Positions 8,804-17,141 are shown, numbered from the stretch's first letter. The stretch: DNA of 64,000 nucleotides from CAUZWH01 sp965224275 (GCA_965224275.1 CBDCYR010000015.1:248001-312000), one strand, 5' to 3'. Notes: generated by a model from the letters alone, not told the origin. Made by a program: numbers and translations.

Positions 8804-8860
8804 TGCCAAATCCTCCCGCGTGCCAAATCCTCCCTCGTGCCAAATCCTCCTGCGTGCCAA
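8804..8860. repeat. 17-bp tandem repeat, 3.3 copies, over a ribosome-binding site
   Basis: TGCCAAATCCTCCCGCG is repeated three times with one or two changes (8804-8820, 8821-8837, 8838-8854) plus a partial TGCCAA. On the minus strand each unit carries GGAGGATTTGGCA, so the Shine-Dalgarno sequence of the Dabb gene is triplicated; only the copy nearest ATG 8802 is correctly spaced. Confidence 0.8.
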
Positions 8861-8865
8861 GCCCG

Positions 8866-9729
8866 CTAGGTTGACCAGCCACGGTCATCGGCGCCAACCA
8901 AGCCGACACTCTCACCGCCGTCGATTGGTATCACGACCCCGGTGACCCAGGCGGATTCGGGAGATGCCAGATATGAAACCAGTGCAGCGATGTCTGAGGG
9001 CTCGCCCGAGCGGCCGAGCGGGTAATAACCCTCCCCTGACGCCTTAAAAAGCGCCGCATAGGTTTTCCTATCCATCCCATCTGGGAAGTAAATCTCGCTT
9101 CGCACCAGCGACGGGCTCACAACGTTAACCCGGATCTTATGCCGAGCCAGTTCAACCGCGAGTGACTTCGAGAACGCATTCACCCCGCCCTTGGATGCAG
9201 CATAGATCGAATGCTGCGGACTACAGCGATCAGTCAGGCTTGAGCTGATGTTGACAATCGATCCCCGCGTCCGCTTGAGAGCTGGGATGCAGGCGATACA
9301 GAAATTCATCGTGCCGACAAGATTGATCCCGAGCGTGTAGTCGATATTTTTCTGGGTGGTTTTTTCGATCGGCTCACGTTGCACCACACCAGCCGAATTA
9401 ACGAGAACGTCGATACGCCCGTGATCCTTGCGAATCGCGCCCACCGCATCGCGAATCTGCTGGACGTCGGCAACATCGCAAACGTAGGCGTGCCAACGTT
9501 CCCCCCGCTTTGGTCTCAGGCGCGCCGCGCGCCGACCGATGACCGCAACGGTAAAGCCGTCCTTCGCCAAACGCCGCGCAATGCCCCGGCCGATCCCAGT
9601 GCCGCCGCCCGTCACCACGGCAACCTTTTTCGCTTTGCGTTGCTTCGGTTTGAGCGTCATCGGTTTGCGCGTCATCGGTTTGCGCGTCGTGGGTTTGGCG
9701 ATCTGGCGAAGGCTCGAGCGGGCCGGCAA
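8866..9729 (-). CDS. Short-chain dehydrogenase/reductase (SDR)
   Basis: A 287-residue NAD(P)-dependent oxidoreductase. After a basic N-terminal extension it has VVTGGGTGIGRGIA (cofactor loop TGxxxGxG), the NSAG strand, the catalytic serine region NISSS, the active-site YAASKGG, and a C-terminal IDGGESVG. The first about 35 residues are Arg/Lys-rich with the repeat TRKPMTRKPMTLKP, encoded by a 15-bp tandem repeat and not part of the fold. I kept TTG 9729 because GAGG lies 8 nt upstream; internal ATGs at 9675 and 9660 lack such a site but would still give a complete fold. Probably cotranscribed with the Dabb gene. Substrate unknown. Confidence 0.85.
   Translation of the reverse strand: MPARSSLRQIAKPTTRKPMTRKPMTLKPKQRKAKKVAVVTGGGTGIGRGIARRLAKDGFTVAVIGRRAARLRPKRGERWHAYVCDVADVQQIRDAVGAIRKDHGRIDVLVNSAGVVQREPIEKTTQKNIDYTLGINLVGTMNFCIACIPALKRTRGSIVNISSSLTDRCSPQHSIYAASKGGVNAFSKSLAVELARHKIRVNVVSPSLVRSEIYFPDGMDRKTYAALFKASGEGYYPLGRSGEPSDIAALVSYLASPESAWVTGVVIPIDGGESVGLVGADDRGWST
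9646..9690. repeat. 15-bp tandem repeat inside the SDR gene
   Basis: Three near-identical 15-bp units (CGGTTTGCGCGTCAT type) at 9646-9660, 9661-9675 and 9676-9690, plus a weak fourth. The unit is a multiple of three, so the reading frame is kept and codes for repeated TRKPM in the N-terminal extension. Confidence 0.8.
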
Positions 9730-10102
9730 ATAGCGGACCTCAATAAATGGGCCAGTTGAGCGCGTCCCACACCACGCAGTCGAAACGGTGGCAGGATACT
9801 AGCGCTTGCGCATCGGGGATTATTAGCCGATTGGCCGGGTCGCTGCATGACCTGATACCCGCCTTGGCTGGTTGATCGGAAAACTGAGAAAGCGAGTGGC
9901 GATAGCGTGCAGGAAATCGACTCACGATGGAAGAGTTGGATTGAGCCTAATACGATCGCTTTTGGTTTCCCGCCAGAACCTCCAGTGCAGCGCATCCGAT
10001 TTCGGACCATTTTCTCGGTTTCGGAGATGGCTCGCGAGGGTCTGCCTGAATGGGATGCGGGATTTGAACCCCGTCCCCTTCCGCTGTGAGTTTCAGTGTT
10101 GG
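9730..10102. other. Intergenic stretch without a recognisable gene
   Basis: About 370 bp between the SDR start and the end of the aminotransferase gene. I see no coding sequence with a family match. A stretch at 10050-10075 resembles a tRNA T-arm on the minus strand but does not fold into a full tRNA (see rejected items). Confidence 0.5.
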
Positions 10103-10109
10103 CTAACCC

Positions 10110-11249
10110 TTAAAGTGCGTTTCCAGCCGCTTGAGCGCCTCCTATGCAGAACGAGAACCGCACCAGATGTTCCACGTTCTCCTGTGCAAAAAAAGCGCTT
10201 ACCGGCACCGGTGTCACTTTGGCATCGATCGTCAGCTGGCGGCAGAGGTCGACATCGGTGCCGTTGAAACCGAGCGGCCGGAAGTCGGCGCTTATGAAGT
10301 AAGTGCCGTGCGTCGGCAGGACATCGAAGCCAATGTTGGCAAGCCCTTTGGCGAAGAGATCGCGTTTCGCGGCGAGCCCAGCGGCCAAGTTCGTATACCA
10401 GGGCTGCTCCTCGTCGAGGCCGTAGGCGACCGCGCGCTGCAGGTTCGGCGGGGTCGTGAAAACCAGGAACTGGTGCGCTTTTGAGACCACCGCCATCAGT
10501 GCCGGTGCGGCCGTCACATAACCCACCTTCCAACCCGTCATCGAAAACGTCTTGCCCGCCGAGCCGATGCGAATACAGCGCTCACGCATGTCGGGCAACG
10601 TCATCAGCGGGATGTGTTCGAGACCATCGAAAATCAGGTGCTCGTAAACCTCGTCGCAGATTGCATAGGCGTCGTAACGGATCAGGAGATCGGCGATCAG
10701 CTCGAGTTCGTCGCGGTCGAACACCTTGCCGGTCGGGTTCATCGGCGAGTTCATGAGGACCAGCTTGGTGCGTTCGGAAAACGCACTTTCCAAAGCGTCC
10801 ACCGGAAACGACCAAGCCGGCGGTTTGAGCGGCACCAGTTTCACGTCTGCACCGGCGCGGCGCAGCATCGGCACGTAGCTGTCGTAGAGCGGCTCGAACA
10901 CCACCGCCTCGTCGCCGGGATTGATCAAGCTCAAAATGCTTGCGGCCAGCGCTTCGGTGGCGCCCGAGGTCACCATCACCTCGCTCTGCCAGTCAACGTC
11001 GAGATCGTAAAAGCGCTTGGCGTGGGCAGCGACCGCTTGACGTAGCTCGGGCACACCCATCATCGGCGGATATTGGTTGGGCGCGTTTCGCGTCGCTTCA
11101 TTCAGCTTGGCGACGATTGTTTCCGGCCCCTCCTCGTCGGGAAATCCCTGTCCGAGGTTGATGGACTCGTGCTCGATCGCGAGCCGCGACATCACCTCGA
11201 ACACGGTTGTGCCATATCCGGAAAGCACTTCATTGGCTGGCTTCAACAT
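10110..11249 (-). CDS. PLP-dependent class I/II aminotransferase
   Basis: A 379-residue fold-type I aminotransferase, close in layout to kynurenine/methionine/aspartate-type enzymes. Visible landmarks: INLGQGFPDEEGP near the N-terminus, VTSGATEALAA, NSPMNPTGKVF, the PLP-aspartate in CDEVYEHL, and the Schiff-base lysine in GSAGKTFSMTGWKVGY. ATG 11249 has GGAGGAT immediately upstream. At the C-terminus the frame runs FSFCIGGAQAAGNAL and stops at 10110, while the neighbouring frame reads EALKRLETHFKG with a stop at 10103, which is what this family usually ends with. A one-base shift near 10145 is therefore likely; it affects only about a dozen residues. With 3-hydroxyanthranilate genes nearby, a kynurenine aminotransferase role is possible but unproven. 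Confidence 0.88.
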   Translation of the reverse strand: MLKPANEVLSGYGTTVFEVMSRLAIEHESINLGQGFPDEEGPETIVAKLNEATRNAPNQYPPMMGVPELRQAVAAHAKRFYDLDVDWQSEVMVTSGATEALAASILSLINPGDEAVVFEPLYDSYVPMLRRAGADVKLVPLKPPAWSFPVDALESAFSERTKLVLMNSPMNPTGKVFDRDELELIADLLIRYDAYAICDEVYEHLIFDGLEHIPLMTLPDMRERCIRIGSAGKTFSMTGWKVGYVTAAPALMAVVSKAHQFLVFTTPPNLQRAVAYGLDEEQPWYTNLAAGLAAKRDLFAKGLANIGFDVLPTHGTYFISADFRPLGFNGTDVDLCRQLTIDAKVTPVPVSAFFAQENVEHLVRFSFCIGGAQAAGNAL

Positions 11250-11455
11250 ATCCTCCCAACAGCGTCCGCCGTCGGCACAAAACATGGCAAGGCTTGGCAG
11301 GCGGCGCAAGCTCTCCGCGGCCAGCCCGCAATCTCGGGCTATCCGTGCATCTGAACTTGGACATATCCTCCCCCACCCGCCAACATCGTGCACGTTGTTT
11401 GCCAACTCGACCGTACGAGACGGGCAAACCCGTCTGAAAACGCGGAGCACGAATA

Positions 11456-11938
11456 ATGGTCCCGATACGAAGGAATCGTCGGCAGGTCTTGAAGGGGGTC
11501 GGCCGAATCGCATCAATTGGGGTCGTCGGCCAATGGGGCGGCCTCGCTATCGGCCGCAGCAGCGGCGCCGATATCGCCGCCCTCGCGGCCATAGCGCCCG
11601 ACAAAAGGTTCGTTGAAGCCGCCCACAAGATGCAGCGACGGGCCATCGATGCCGGCGATCAGGCGTTCGGCGCGGTTGTCGTCAAGGATGGCCGTATCGT
11701 TGGCGAGGGCCCGAGCTGGGTGATCACGAATCACGACGCCACGGCACATGCCGAGATGGAAGCAATCCGCGATGCCTCGCGCCGGTTGGGCACCCGCGAT
11801 CTCAGCGGCTGTGTGATGTATTCGACGTTTCAGCCGTGCCCGATGTGTGAGACCGCCGCCTATTGGGCCAAGGTCTCACAGCTCTACCATGGCGGCGCTC
11901 CCGCCGATGGCGGCGCCCCCCGCTACGGCCGTTGTTAG
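11456..11938 (+). CDS. Cytidine/deoxycytidylate-type nucleoside deaminase with Tat-like leader
   Basis: A 160-residue zinc deaminase of the CDA/TadA/guanine-deaminase fold. HAE at residues 98-100 (zinc histidine and catalytic glutamate) and PCPMC with C128 and C131 complete the zinc site. Unlike the usual cytosolic enzymes, the N-terminus is NRRQVLKGVGRIASIGVVG, a twin-arginine motif followed by a hydrophobic stretch, suggesting export through the Tat system. It ends soon after the zinc site (GGAPRYGRC), shorter at the C-terminus than many homologues. The stop overlaps the end of the convergent gene at 11935. Likely substrates are guanine, cytosine or related bases; not decidable here. Confidence 0.8.
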   Translation: MVPIRRNRRQVLKGVGRIASIGVVGQWGGLAIGRSSGADIAALAAIAPDKRFVEAAHKMQRRAIDAGDQAFGAVVVKDGRIVGEGPSWVITNHDATAHAEMEAIRDASRRLGTRDLSGCVMYSTFQPCPMCETAAYWAKVSQLYHGGAPADGGAPRYGRC

Positions 11939-12696
11939 GTTATCGCGAACCCGACTTGACCGAGTTTCTCAACGCACAGTCGTACCGCCGTCCCAGCGGC
12001 CAGACCCTCGGCCGCCGTGGCGCCGCCAGCGAGCACGATCCAACCGGCCTCCAGTTGCTCGCCACTCGCCAAAGCGAGGCGCGCGGCCGCTGCCAGCGAG
12101 CGCATCGGATGCCCCAAGATCGCCGCGGATGAGCCGATCTGAACCGGTCGGCCGTTGAATTCAAGAACCATGCCCAGGTTGGCCACATCGATGTCGGGCC
12201 GACACCACGGTCCGACCACGTAGCCCGCTGCCGAACAGTTATCTGCGACCACATCGTCTAGCGAGAACATGAAGTTTGTGTAGCGGGAATCAATGATCTC
12301 GAGTGCCGGGGCAATCGCTTCAACCGCACCATAAGCCTGCGCCGGACTGACGTTGCCCGATAACGGGGCCTTCAAAAGGAAGGCAATCTCGGGCTCTACC
12401 CGCGGATGGATAAAGGTACTCGCGGCGGTTTCGCCGCCATCTTCGACCAGCATCGCATCGGTCAGTCGGCCGTAGATAACGTCATCGACCCCCATTTGTG
12501 CCGATTTCGCACGGCTCGTGAGCCCCATTTTGGCGCCGGAGCGTTTCTCGCCACGATCGAGGCGTTGCGCGATCCCCGCCGCCTGGATGCGATACGCGAT
12601 CTCGACCTCAAAGTGTTTTGTCGCCGACAGCTGGCTGATAGCGGTCCCGCTTGAGGTCGCCTGATCGAGCGCGGTGGCAGCTTTTGTGATGTCCAT
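11935..12696 (-). CDS. FAH-like hydratase/decarboxylase, probably 4-oxalocrotonate decarboxylase
   Basis: A 253-residue member of the 2-keto-4-pentenoate hydratase / 4-oxalocrotonate decarboxylase family, which acts after ring opening in meta-cleavage of catechols and aminophenols. GAKMGLTSRAKSAQMGV is the decarboxylase-type signature, and the metal ligands lie in HPRVEPEIAFLL (E-x-E) and IIDSRYTNF. It lies 8 bp downstream of a paralogue at 12705 on the same strand; decarboxylase plus 2-oxopent-4-enoate hydratase normally form a channelling complex, as in dmpH/dmpE or nbaG/nbaH. Which of the two paralogues is the decarboxylase is judged only from the KMGLTSRAK versus KIGITSKAV motifs. Confidence 0.8.
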   Translation of the reverse strand: MDITKAATALDQATSSGTAISQLSATKHFEVEIAYRIQAAGIAQRLDRGEKRSGAKMGLTSRAKSAQMGVDDVIYGRLTDAMLVEDGGETAASTFIHPRVEPEIAFLLKAPLSGNVSPAQAYGAVEAIAPALEIIDSRYTNFMFSLDDVVADNCSAAGYVVGPWCRPDIDVANLGMVLEFNGRPVQIGSSAAILGHPMRSLAAAARLALASGEQLEAGWIVLAGGATAAEGLAAGTAVRLCVEKLGQVGFAIT

Positions 12697-12704
12697 CGTA
12701 ATCT

Positions 12705-13496
12705 CTAGTTGGCTGCAAAGGCCGCGCGCACCGACCCCAGCCCGGAGATGCGAACTTCATAAACGTCACCTGCCGTGACCGGAACCATGGGGCCGAGTGC
12801 GCCCGACATGATGATATCGCCCGCCCGCAACGGTCGTCCCCGCGCCACCATCACGCGCGCCAACCAGATAACGGCGTTCAGAGGGTTGCCGAGACAGGCG
12901 GCGCCGGCGCCCGTACTTATCGGTTCGCCCCGATGTTCGACCACCATCCCGCATAGCCGGCTGTCAAAATCTTCAAGGGCATGGCGTTCGTTGCCCAGCA
13001 CGAACAGACCGGAGGATGCGTTGTCGGCAATGGTGTCTTGAATATTGATGTCCCAGTCGGCGATACGACTGCCCACCACTTCGATCGCCGCCGTCGCATA
13101 GCCGATCGCATTCGAGACATCGGCAATGGTGGGTTGCGCATGGTCGAGGTCGCGCTCGAGGACGAAGGCGACCTCGCCCTCAATCCGCGGCTGCAAAACC
13201 GCGCCGGCCCGGATTTCCTCGCCGTCGGGAATCGCCATATCAGCGAACAGCATGCCGAAATCGGGTTGATCGACCCCCAGTTGAACCTGCACGGCTTTCG
13301 AGGTGATGCCGATTTTACGCCCCACCAGGCGCCTGTCCGCCGAAAGCCAGTGCCACGTGTTGGCTTCCTGGATCGCATAGGCTGCGTCGAGATCTCCCTG
13401 CGGCAGTTGATCGCGCAGCGGCGCACAGGGAATGCCGGATTCATACGCCGTCCGAATCCTCTCGGCGAGTGCTGCGATAGCGTCAGGGTCGGTCAT
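12705..13496 (-). CDS. 2-keto-4-pentenoate hydratase
   Basis: A 263-residue FAH-superfamily hydratase that adds water to 2-hydroxypenta-2,4-dienoate (lower meta-cleavage pathway). Evidence: GRKIGITSKAVQVQLGVDQP, metal-binding IEGEVAFVLERD, the EVVGSRIADWD segment and the conserved MSGALGPMVPVTAGD near the C-terminus. First gene of a two-gene minus-strand unit with the decarboxylase-type paralogue at 11935. An AT-rich region at 13571-13612 separates it from the divergent dioxygenase gene at 13701. Confidence 0.85.
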   Translation of the reverse strand: MTDPDAIAALAERIRTAYESGIPCAPLRDQLPQGDLDAAYAIQEANTWHWLSADRRLVGRKIGITSKAVQVQLGVDQPDFGMLFADMAIPDGEEIRAGAVLQPRIEGEVAFVLERDLDHAQPTIADVSNAIGYATAAIEVVGSRIADWDINIQDTIADNASSGLFVLGNERHALEDFDSRLCGMVVEHRGEPISTGAGAACLGNPLNAVIWLARVMVARGRPLRAGDIIMSGALGPMVPVTAGDVYEVRISGLGSVRAAFAAN

Positions 13497-13570
13497 TCGT
13501 CTCCTGCGACTGGTATTGACGGCGTTGCATCATAGCGTCACGCATTGTTTGAGCAACCAACCCCCGATAC

Positions 13571-13612
13571 CGATGATTAATATAATGTAATCAAATTGTT
13601 ATATGATAATTC
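13571..13612. promoter_or_regulatory. AT-rich divergent promoter region
   Basis: A sharply AT-rich stretch in otherwise GC-rich DNA between divergent hydratase and dioxygenase genes. It contains TATAAT (13581-13586), TATGAT (13602-13607) and partly symmetric ATTATATTA-like words on both strands. No firm -35/-10 pair could be assigned; placement suggests shared control of both catabolic units. Confidence 0.4.
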
Positions 13613-13700
13613 TAATGTACGGTGAAAAACATAATTCGGGTGTCCTGGGGGAATTGGCGGGCTAGGATAGCTGTCTCTTGCAAGCGGGTGAACGGACATC

Positions 13701-14492
13701 ATGGCGAAAATGCCGAGCATCTTTATCAGTCATGGGCCACCGACCACCGCCGTGGACGGCGGCCCGACAGCCGCGTTTCTCACAAAACTGGGCGCAGAGT
13801 TGGATAAGCCGCGCGCCATACTTTGTGTTTCGGCGCATTGGGAGACCACGGCCCCCTCCGTGAGCACCGCCGCAACCCCGGAAACCATCTACGATTTCTA
13901 CGGTTTTCCCGATGCTCTCTATGAAATGAACTATCCCGCGGTTGGCGCCTGTGAGGTCGCCGAGCGAGCGGCAACGGTGCTGACCGGAGCAGGGCTGGCT
14001 TGCGCGCGCGATCCCGTGCAGGGCCTCGATCACGGGACCTGGATCCCCCTCGCCCTGATGTATCCCGCCGCCGACATCCCGGTCGCGCAGCTATCGATCC
14101 AACCGGATTTCGGGCCGGCGCATCATGTCGACCTCGGCAAAGCGCTGGCGCCGCTGCGTGAGGATGGTGTTCTCATCCTCGGCTCCGGCAACATCACCCA
14201 CAATCTCGGCGACGCTCTCGGCCATATGCGGGCCGGTACGCCAAACCCGCCGACCCCGCAATGGGCGACCGCGTTCGATGAATGGGTCGCCTCGCGCGTT
14301 GCCGCCGGTGATATCGACGCGCTGGTCGACTATCGACAACAAGCCCCGCATGCGATCGAAGCCCATCCCCGCGATGAGCATTTCCTGCCGTTGTTCACCG
14401 CAATCGGCGCCGCAGACAATCCGCGAGGCCAACAGTGCCACGCCGAGTTTATGTTCGGCAGCCTCAGCCAGGCGGCTTATATCTTTGATTGA
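13701..14492 (+). CDS. LigB-type class III extradiol dioxygenase (DODA-like)
   Basis: A 263-residue extradiol aromatic ring-opening dioxygenase of the 4,5-DOPA/LigB family. Metal and acid-base residues sit in IFISHGPP (His near residue 10), VSAHWET, LDHGTWIPL and the C-terminal AHPRDEHFLPLF, all in the usual order; length is normal. It cleaves a catecholic ring next to the hydroxyls using non-haem iron or zinc-like metal. It faces the hydratase pair across an AT-rich promoter region and is convergent with the ACMSD-like gene at 14500, only 8 bp apart, supporting a meta-cleavage setting. The true ring substrate is not visible. Confidence 0.85.
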   Translation: MAKMPSIFISHGPPTTAVDGGPTAAFLTKLGAELDKPRAILCVSAHWETTAPSVSTAATPETIYDFYGFPDALYEMNYPAVGACEVAERAATVLTGAGLACARDPVQGLDHGTWIPLALMYPAADIPVAQLSIQPDFGPAHHVDLGKALAPLREDGVLILGSGNITHNLGDALGHMRAGTPNPPTPQWATAFDEWVASRVAAGDIDALVDYRQQAPHAIEAHPRDEHFLPLFTAIGAADNPRGQQCHAEFMFGSLSQAAYIFD

Positions 14493-14499
14493 GTGCGCG

Positions 14500-15513
14500 T
14501 TAAGACCCAACGCCGCTCAATTCGAGCCCGAAGAACCCATCCGCGTTGGCCGATAGCAGCTTGGTTTTTGCCGACTCCGTGAGATCTGGGGCCGATCCAA
14601 CCAAACTGCCGATCTCTTCCTCGCCAAGCGGGAACGGATAATCCGACCCCAGCATGACCCGGTCCTCACCCATCACATCCACCAGCAGGCGCAACGCGCG
14701 GGTGTCAAACACTGCTGAATCCACACAAAAACGATCGAGGTAGGCGCTCGGCGGCTGGGTCGACTTGCCCCGCACAATGTCACGTCGATGCCAGGCGTTT
14801 TCGAGGCGGCCCAGCAGAAACGCGAAACTACCGCCACCATGCGCGAAACAAATCTTCAGCGCGGGCGGTACCCGGTCGAATACCCCGCCCAGGATCATCG
14901 TCACGATCGAAAGCTGCGTTTCGGCTGGCATCCCCACGGTCCACGACATCATGTGCTTCGTCATCCGTTCGCGCGCCATCATGTCCCACGGGTGCACCAG
15001 CACCGGCGCACCTTCGGCCGCGCAGTGCTGTAGAAACGTGATGATCCCCTCGTCGTCGAGTTCGCGCATGCCGACATGATTGCCGATCTGCACACCGACA
15101 TGACCGGCGCCCATTGCCCGTGTGAGTTCGGCGCAAGCCGCGTCGGTGTCCTGCAACGGTACCTGGCAGAGGGCCCGAAAACGCCCGTCCGAGCGAGCGC
15201 ATAGCTCGAGTGCGGCGTCGTTGAAAATGCGGGCGCATTCCGCCGCATGCTCGGCCGGCCGCTGATAGGCAAACAGCACCGGCGTGGCACAGATCAACTG
15301 CAGGTCGACGCCCTGACGGTCCATATCCTCAATCCGGGCCGTTGGATCCCAGCACAACGAGCTAATCGGGCGAAATTCCTTATCGCCGACCATCACCATG
15401 CCGCGGCCGGGCTCGGTGTGCTTGAGCCAAGGCCAATCCGGAGTCCCGAAACGCTCGGCAAGATCGGGCCAACTCTCGGGAAAGAAATGGCTGTGCATAT
15501 CGATGATCGTCAT
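14500..15513 (-). CDS. Amidohydrolase-2 family decarboxylase, ACMSD-like
   Basis: A 337-residue TIM-barrel protein of the aminocarboxymuconate-semialdehyde decarboxylase group. The metal motif H-x-H is present at residues 7-9 (DMHSHFFPE); further ligands lie in LVHPWD, CFAHGGGSFAF and the aspartate of MLGSDYPFP. ACMSD removes CO2 from the ring-cleavage product of 3-hydroxyanthranilate, and that dioxygenase is encoded at 23368, so the two may act in one pathway. A gamma-resorcylate-type or hydroxybenzoate-type decarboxylase is also possible. It is convergent with the extradiol dioxygenase gene. Confidence 0.8.
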   Translation of the reverse strand: MTIIDMHSHFFPESWPDLAERFGTPDWPWLKHTEPGRGMVMVGDKEFRPISSLCWDPTARIEDMDRQGVDLQLICATPVLFAYQRPAEHAAECARIFNDAALELCARSDGRFRALCQVPLQDTDAACAELTRAMGAGHVGVQIGNHVGMRELDDEGIITFLQHCAAEGAPVLVHPWDMMARERMTKHMMSWTVGMPAETQLSIVTMILGGVFDRVPPALKICFAHGGGSFAFLLGRLENAWHRRDIVRGKSTQPPSAYLDRFCVDSAVFDTRALRLLVDVMGEDRVMLGSDYPFPLGEEEIGSLVGSAPDLTESAKTKLLSANADGFFGLELSGVGS

Positions 15514-15578
15514 GTCAGCGGATGCCTAAAATCATGGATACGAGAACGGGAGAGGAAGCCGTCCGCGCCCACTGTAAA

Positions 15579-15619
15579 GCTCCCTCTCCCCTTGTGGGAG
15601 AGGGCGGGGGTGAGGGGTT
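15579..15619 (+). repeat. REP-like palindromic repeat
   Basis: CTCCCTCTCCCCTTGTGGG followed by AGAGGGCGGGGGTGAGGGG. The CCTCTCCCC/GGGAGAGG arms form a hairpin, and the GGGTGAGGGG tail is shared with the copy at 26566. It lies upstream of the ACMSD-like gene and 220 bp before the next gene. Confidence 0.85.
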
Positions 15620-15840
15620 TGTATAATATTCATACTGGCACCGCGAAGACCCATCTGGGCGAATGTCAATTCCTGGCTGCGAATACCCCTTTTGAGCTAC
15701 TCCCAACTTCGTCCAAGCCAAAGAAATAAATTCCCACAGCGCGTCGGCAGTGATAGGGCCTGGCATTCAGCTGGCCACCCTCGGATGCCCTTTTGCCCGG
15801 TCCGGGCGGTAGGTCTTGCTGCTCACGGAACCTCCGGGTC

Positions 15841-16818
15841 ATGCGTACTCTAACCATCGCGCTTGAGCGTCTCGATCGCCACGTACCGTTTTTCATGGGA
15901 ACCGTTGCTCGCCCTAAAGGTATCGAGTTTCGGGCATTGGAAATTGGGGTCGGCTCCTATCCTGGCAGGCGCGATGGAATGGACCGGCACGGAAGGATGT
16001 TTCGCGACCGCGAATTCGATATCTGCGAACAATCACTCGCTTCTTTCATCATGATGCGCAGCCGCGCCGACGATTTCGTCGCGACGCCAGTCTTTCCCCA
16101 CCGCTACTTCAGCCAGAACTGCATTTTCGTCAACGTCGATGCCGGCATCGAAACGCCGGTCGACCTGATCGGCAAGCGCGTCGGTGTCTGGTCGTTCCAA
16201 ACCACCCTCTCTGTGCTGGCGAGAGGCGACCTGAAATCCGAGTACGATGTGCCATGGGAACAGATCGATTGGCACGTTCAGCACGATGAACTGGTGCCCT
16301 GGAGGGCGAACGACGTCTCAGTTCGGCAAATACCGGCCGGCAAAGACGCCGGGCAGATGCTGGTCGAAGGCGGGCTGGATGCCATGGTCCACCCGCTGCC
16401 GCCTGCTGCGGTTCTCACCCGCCCCGACCGCGTGCGCCGGCTGTTCGCCGATCCTCGGCACGAAGCCGAGCGATACTTCAAGAAGCACGGCTATTGCCCG
16501 ATAATGCATGTGCTGGTTTTCACGAGAGAGCTGGTCGAGCAGGAGCCGTGGCTGCCGCAGGCGATGATCACTGCCTGGGAGGACGCCAAACGCAAAGCCG
16601 CCGAGTTCTACGCCGATCCGGGCTACTCGCTCCTCCTATTCGCCCGCAACGAGTTTGAGTGGCAACGCGACACGTTTGGGCCCGAGCTTTTCCCCTCGGG
16701 ATTTGCTTCGAATCGAAGCAATTTGGAGAGGTTCATAGGCTATCTCGCAGATCAACGGCTGATTGAGAAACCAGTCACCCCAAGCGACCTCTTCCATCAA
16801 TCCGTTCTTGACACCTGA
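15841..16818 (+). CDS. 4,5-dihydroxyphthalate decarboxylase-like / periplasmic-binding-fold protein
   Basis: A 325-residue protein that follows the pattern of 4,5-dihydroxyphthalate decarboxylases: an N-terminal LTIALERLDRHVPFF strand, FDICEQSLASFIMM, ATPVFPHRYFSQNCIFVN, GIETPVDLIGKRVGV, TTLSVLARGDL, and a closing helical part. This family shares the type-2 periplasmic binding fold but is usually cytosolic; no signal peptide is visible here. It could decarboxylate a dihydroxyphthalate-like acid or bind a solute. I prefer ATG 15841 because the fold begins there; a frame opening at 15793 adds 16 unlike residues. Flanked by a REP repeat and a large inverted repeat, so it stands alone. Confidence 0.75.
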   Translation: MRTLTIALERLDRHVPFFMGTVARPKGIEFRALEIGVGSYPGRRDGMDRHGRMFRDREFDICEQSLASFIMMRSRADDFVATPVFPHRYFSQNCIFVNVDAGIETPVDLIGKRVGVWSFQTTLSVLARGDLKSEYDVPWEQIDWHVQHDELVPWRANDVSVRQIPAGKDAGQMLVEGGLDAMVHPLPPAAVLTRPDRVRRLFADPRHEAERYFKKHGYCPIMHVLVFTRELVEQEPWLPQAMITAWEDAKRKAAEFYADPGYSLLLFARNEFEWQRDTFGPELFPSGFASNRSNLERFIGYLADQRLIEKPVTPSDLFHQSVLDT

Positions 16819-16923
16819 GCGCGCGGGCGGAGTCCCAGCGCCGCATCCACTGGTCCGGATAGCCTACCAAGCGGCTTTTCTAATGCATCACACAACCAAC
16901 GGTTATGCCCGGAGAACGGTCCA

Positions 16924-17065
16924 TTAGAGCATTTCAGGATTGGCTCGACCCATCCCACTCCCCCGGCCCAACCACCCCCTCATTCGAATATGCTGGGGGT
17001 ACCCTTGGGGTGGTTGGGCCGGAGGAGTGGGATGGCCAAGTCGACGCAATCCTGAATTGCTCTAG
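16924..17065. repeat. Large imperfect inverted repeat (about 140 bp), MITE-like
   Basis: The left arm begins TTAGAGCATTTCAGGATTGG and continues through CCCATCCCACTCCC and GGCCCAACCACCCC. The right arm carries the reverse complement in order: GGGGTGGTTGGGCC, GGAGTGGGATGG and CAATCCTGAATTGCTCTAG. The arms are nearly 60 bp each around a short centre with ATTCGAATATG. It has no coding content. It could be a non-autonomous mobile element or a strong hairpin closing transcripts on both sides. Confidence 0.85.
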
Positions 17066-17141
17066 TAACGCTGTGACCCAGATCGCGTATTCCTTTTTTG
17101 CGGGTTTGCTAACCGCGATATTCGCAGAATGAAAAGGTCGG

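Noticed and set aside
8804..8860. Possible CRISPR array
   Set aside because: Units are 17 bp with no spacers between them; a plain tandem repeat. No cas genes are visible.
10040..10080. tRNA-like T-arm on the minus strand (GGGGTTCAAATCCC)
   Set aside because: The T-stem would pair in only three positions, and no D-arm, anticodon arm or acceptor stem lies at the right distance. Probably chance.
13571..13612. Replication origin-like AT-rich box
   Set aside because: Only about 40 bp, no DnaA boxes and no replication genes nearby; a promoter region explains it better.
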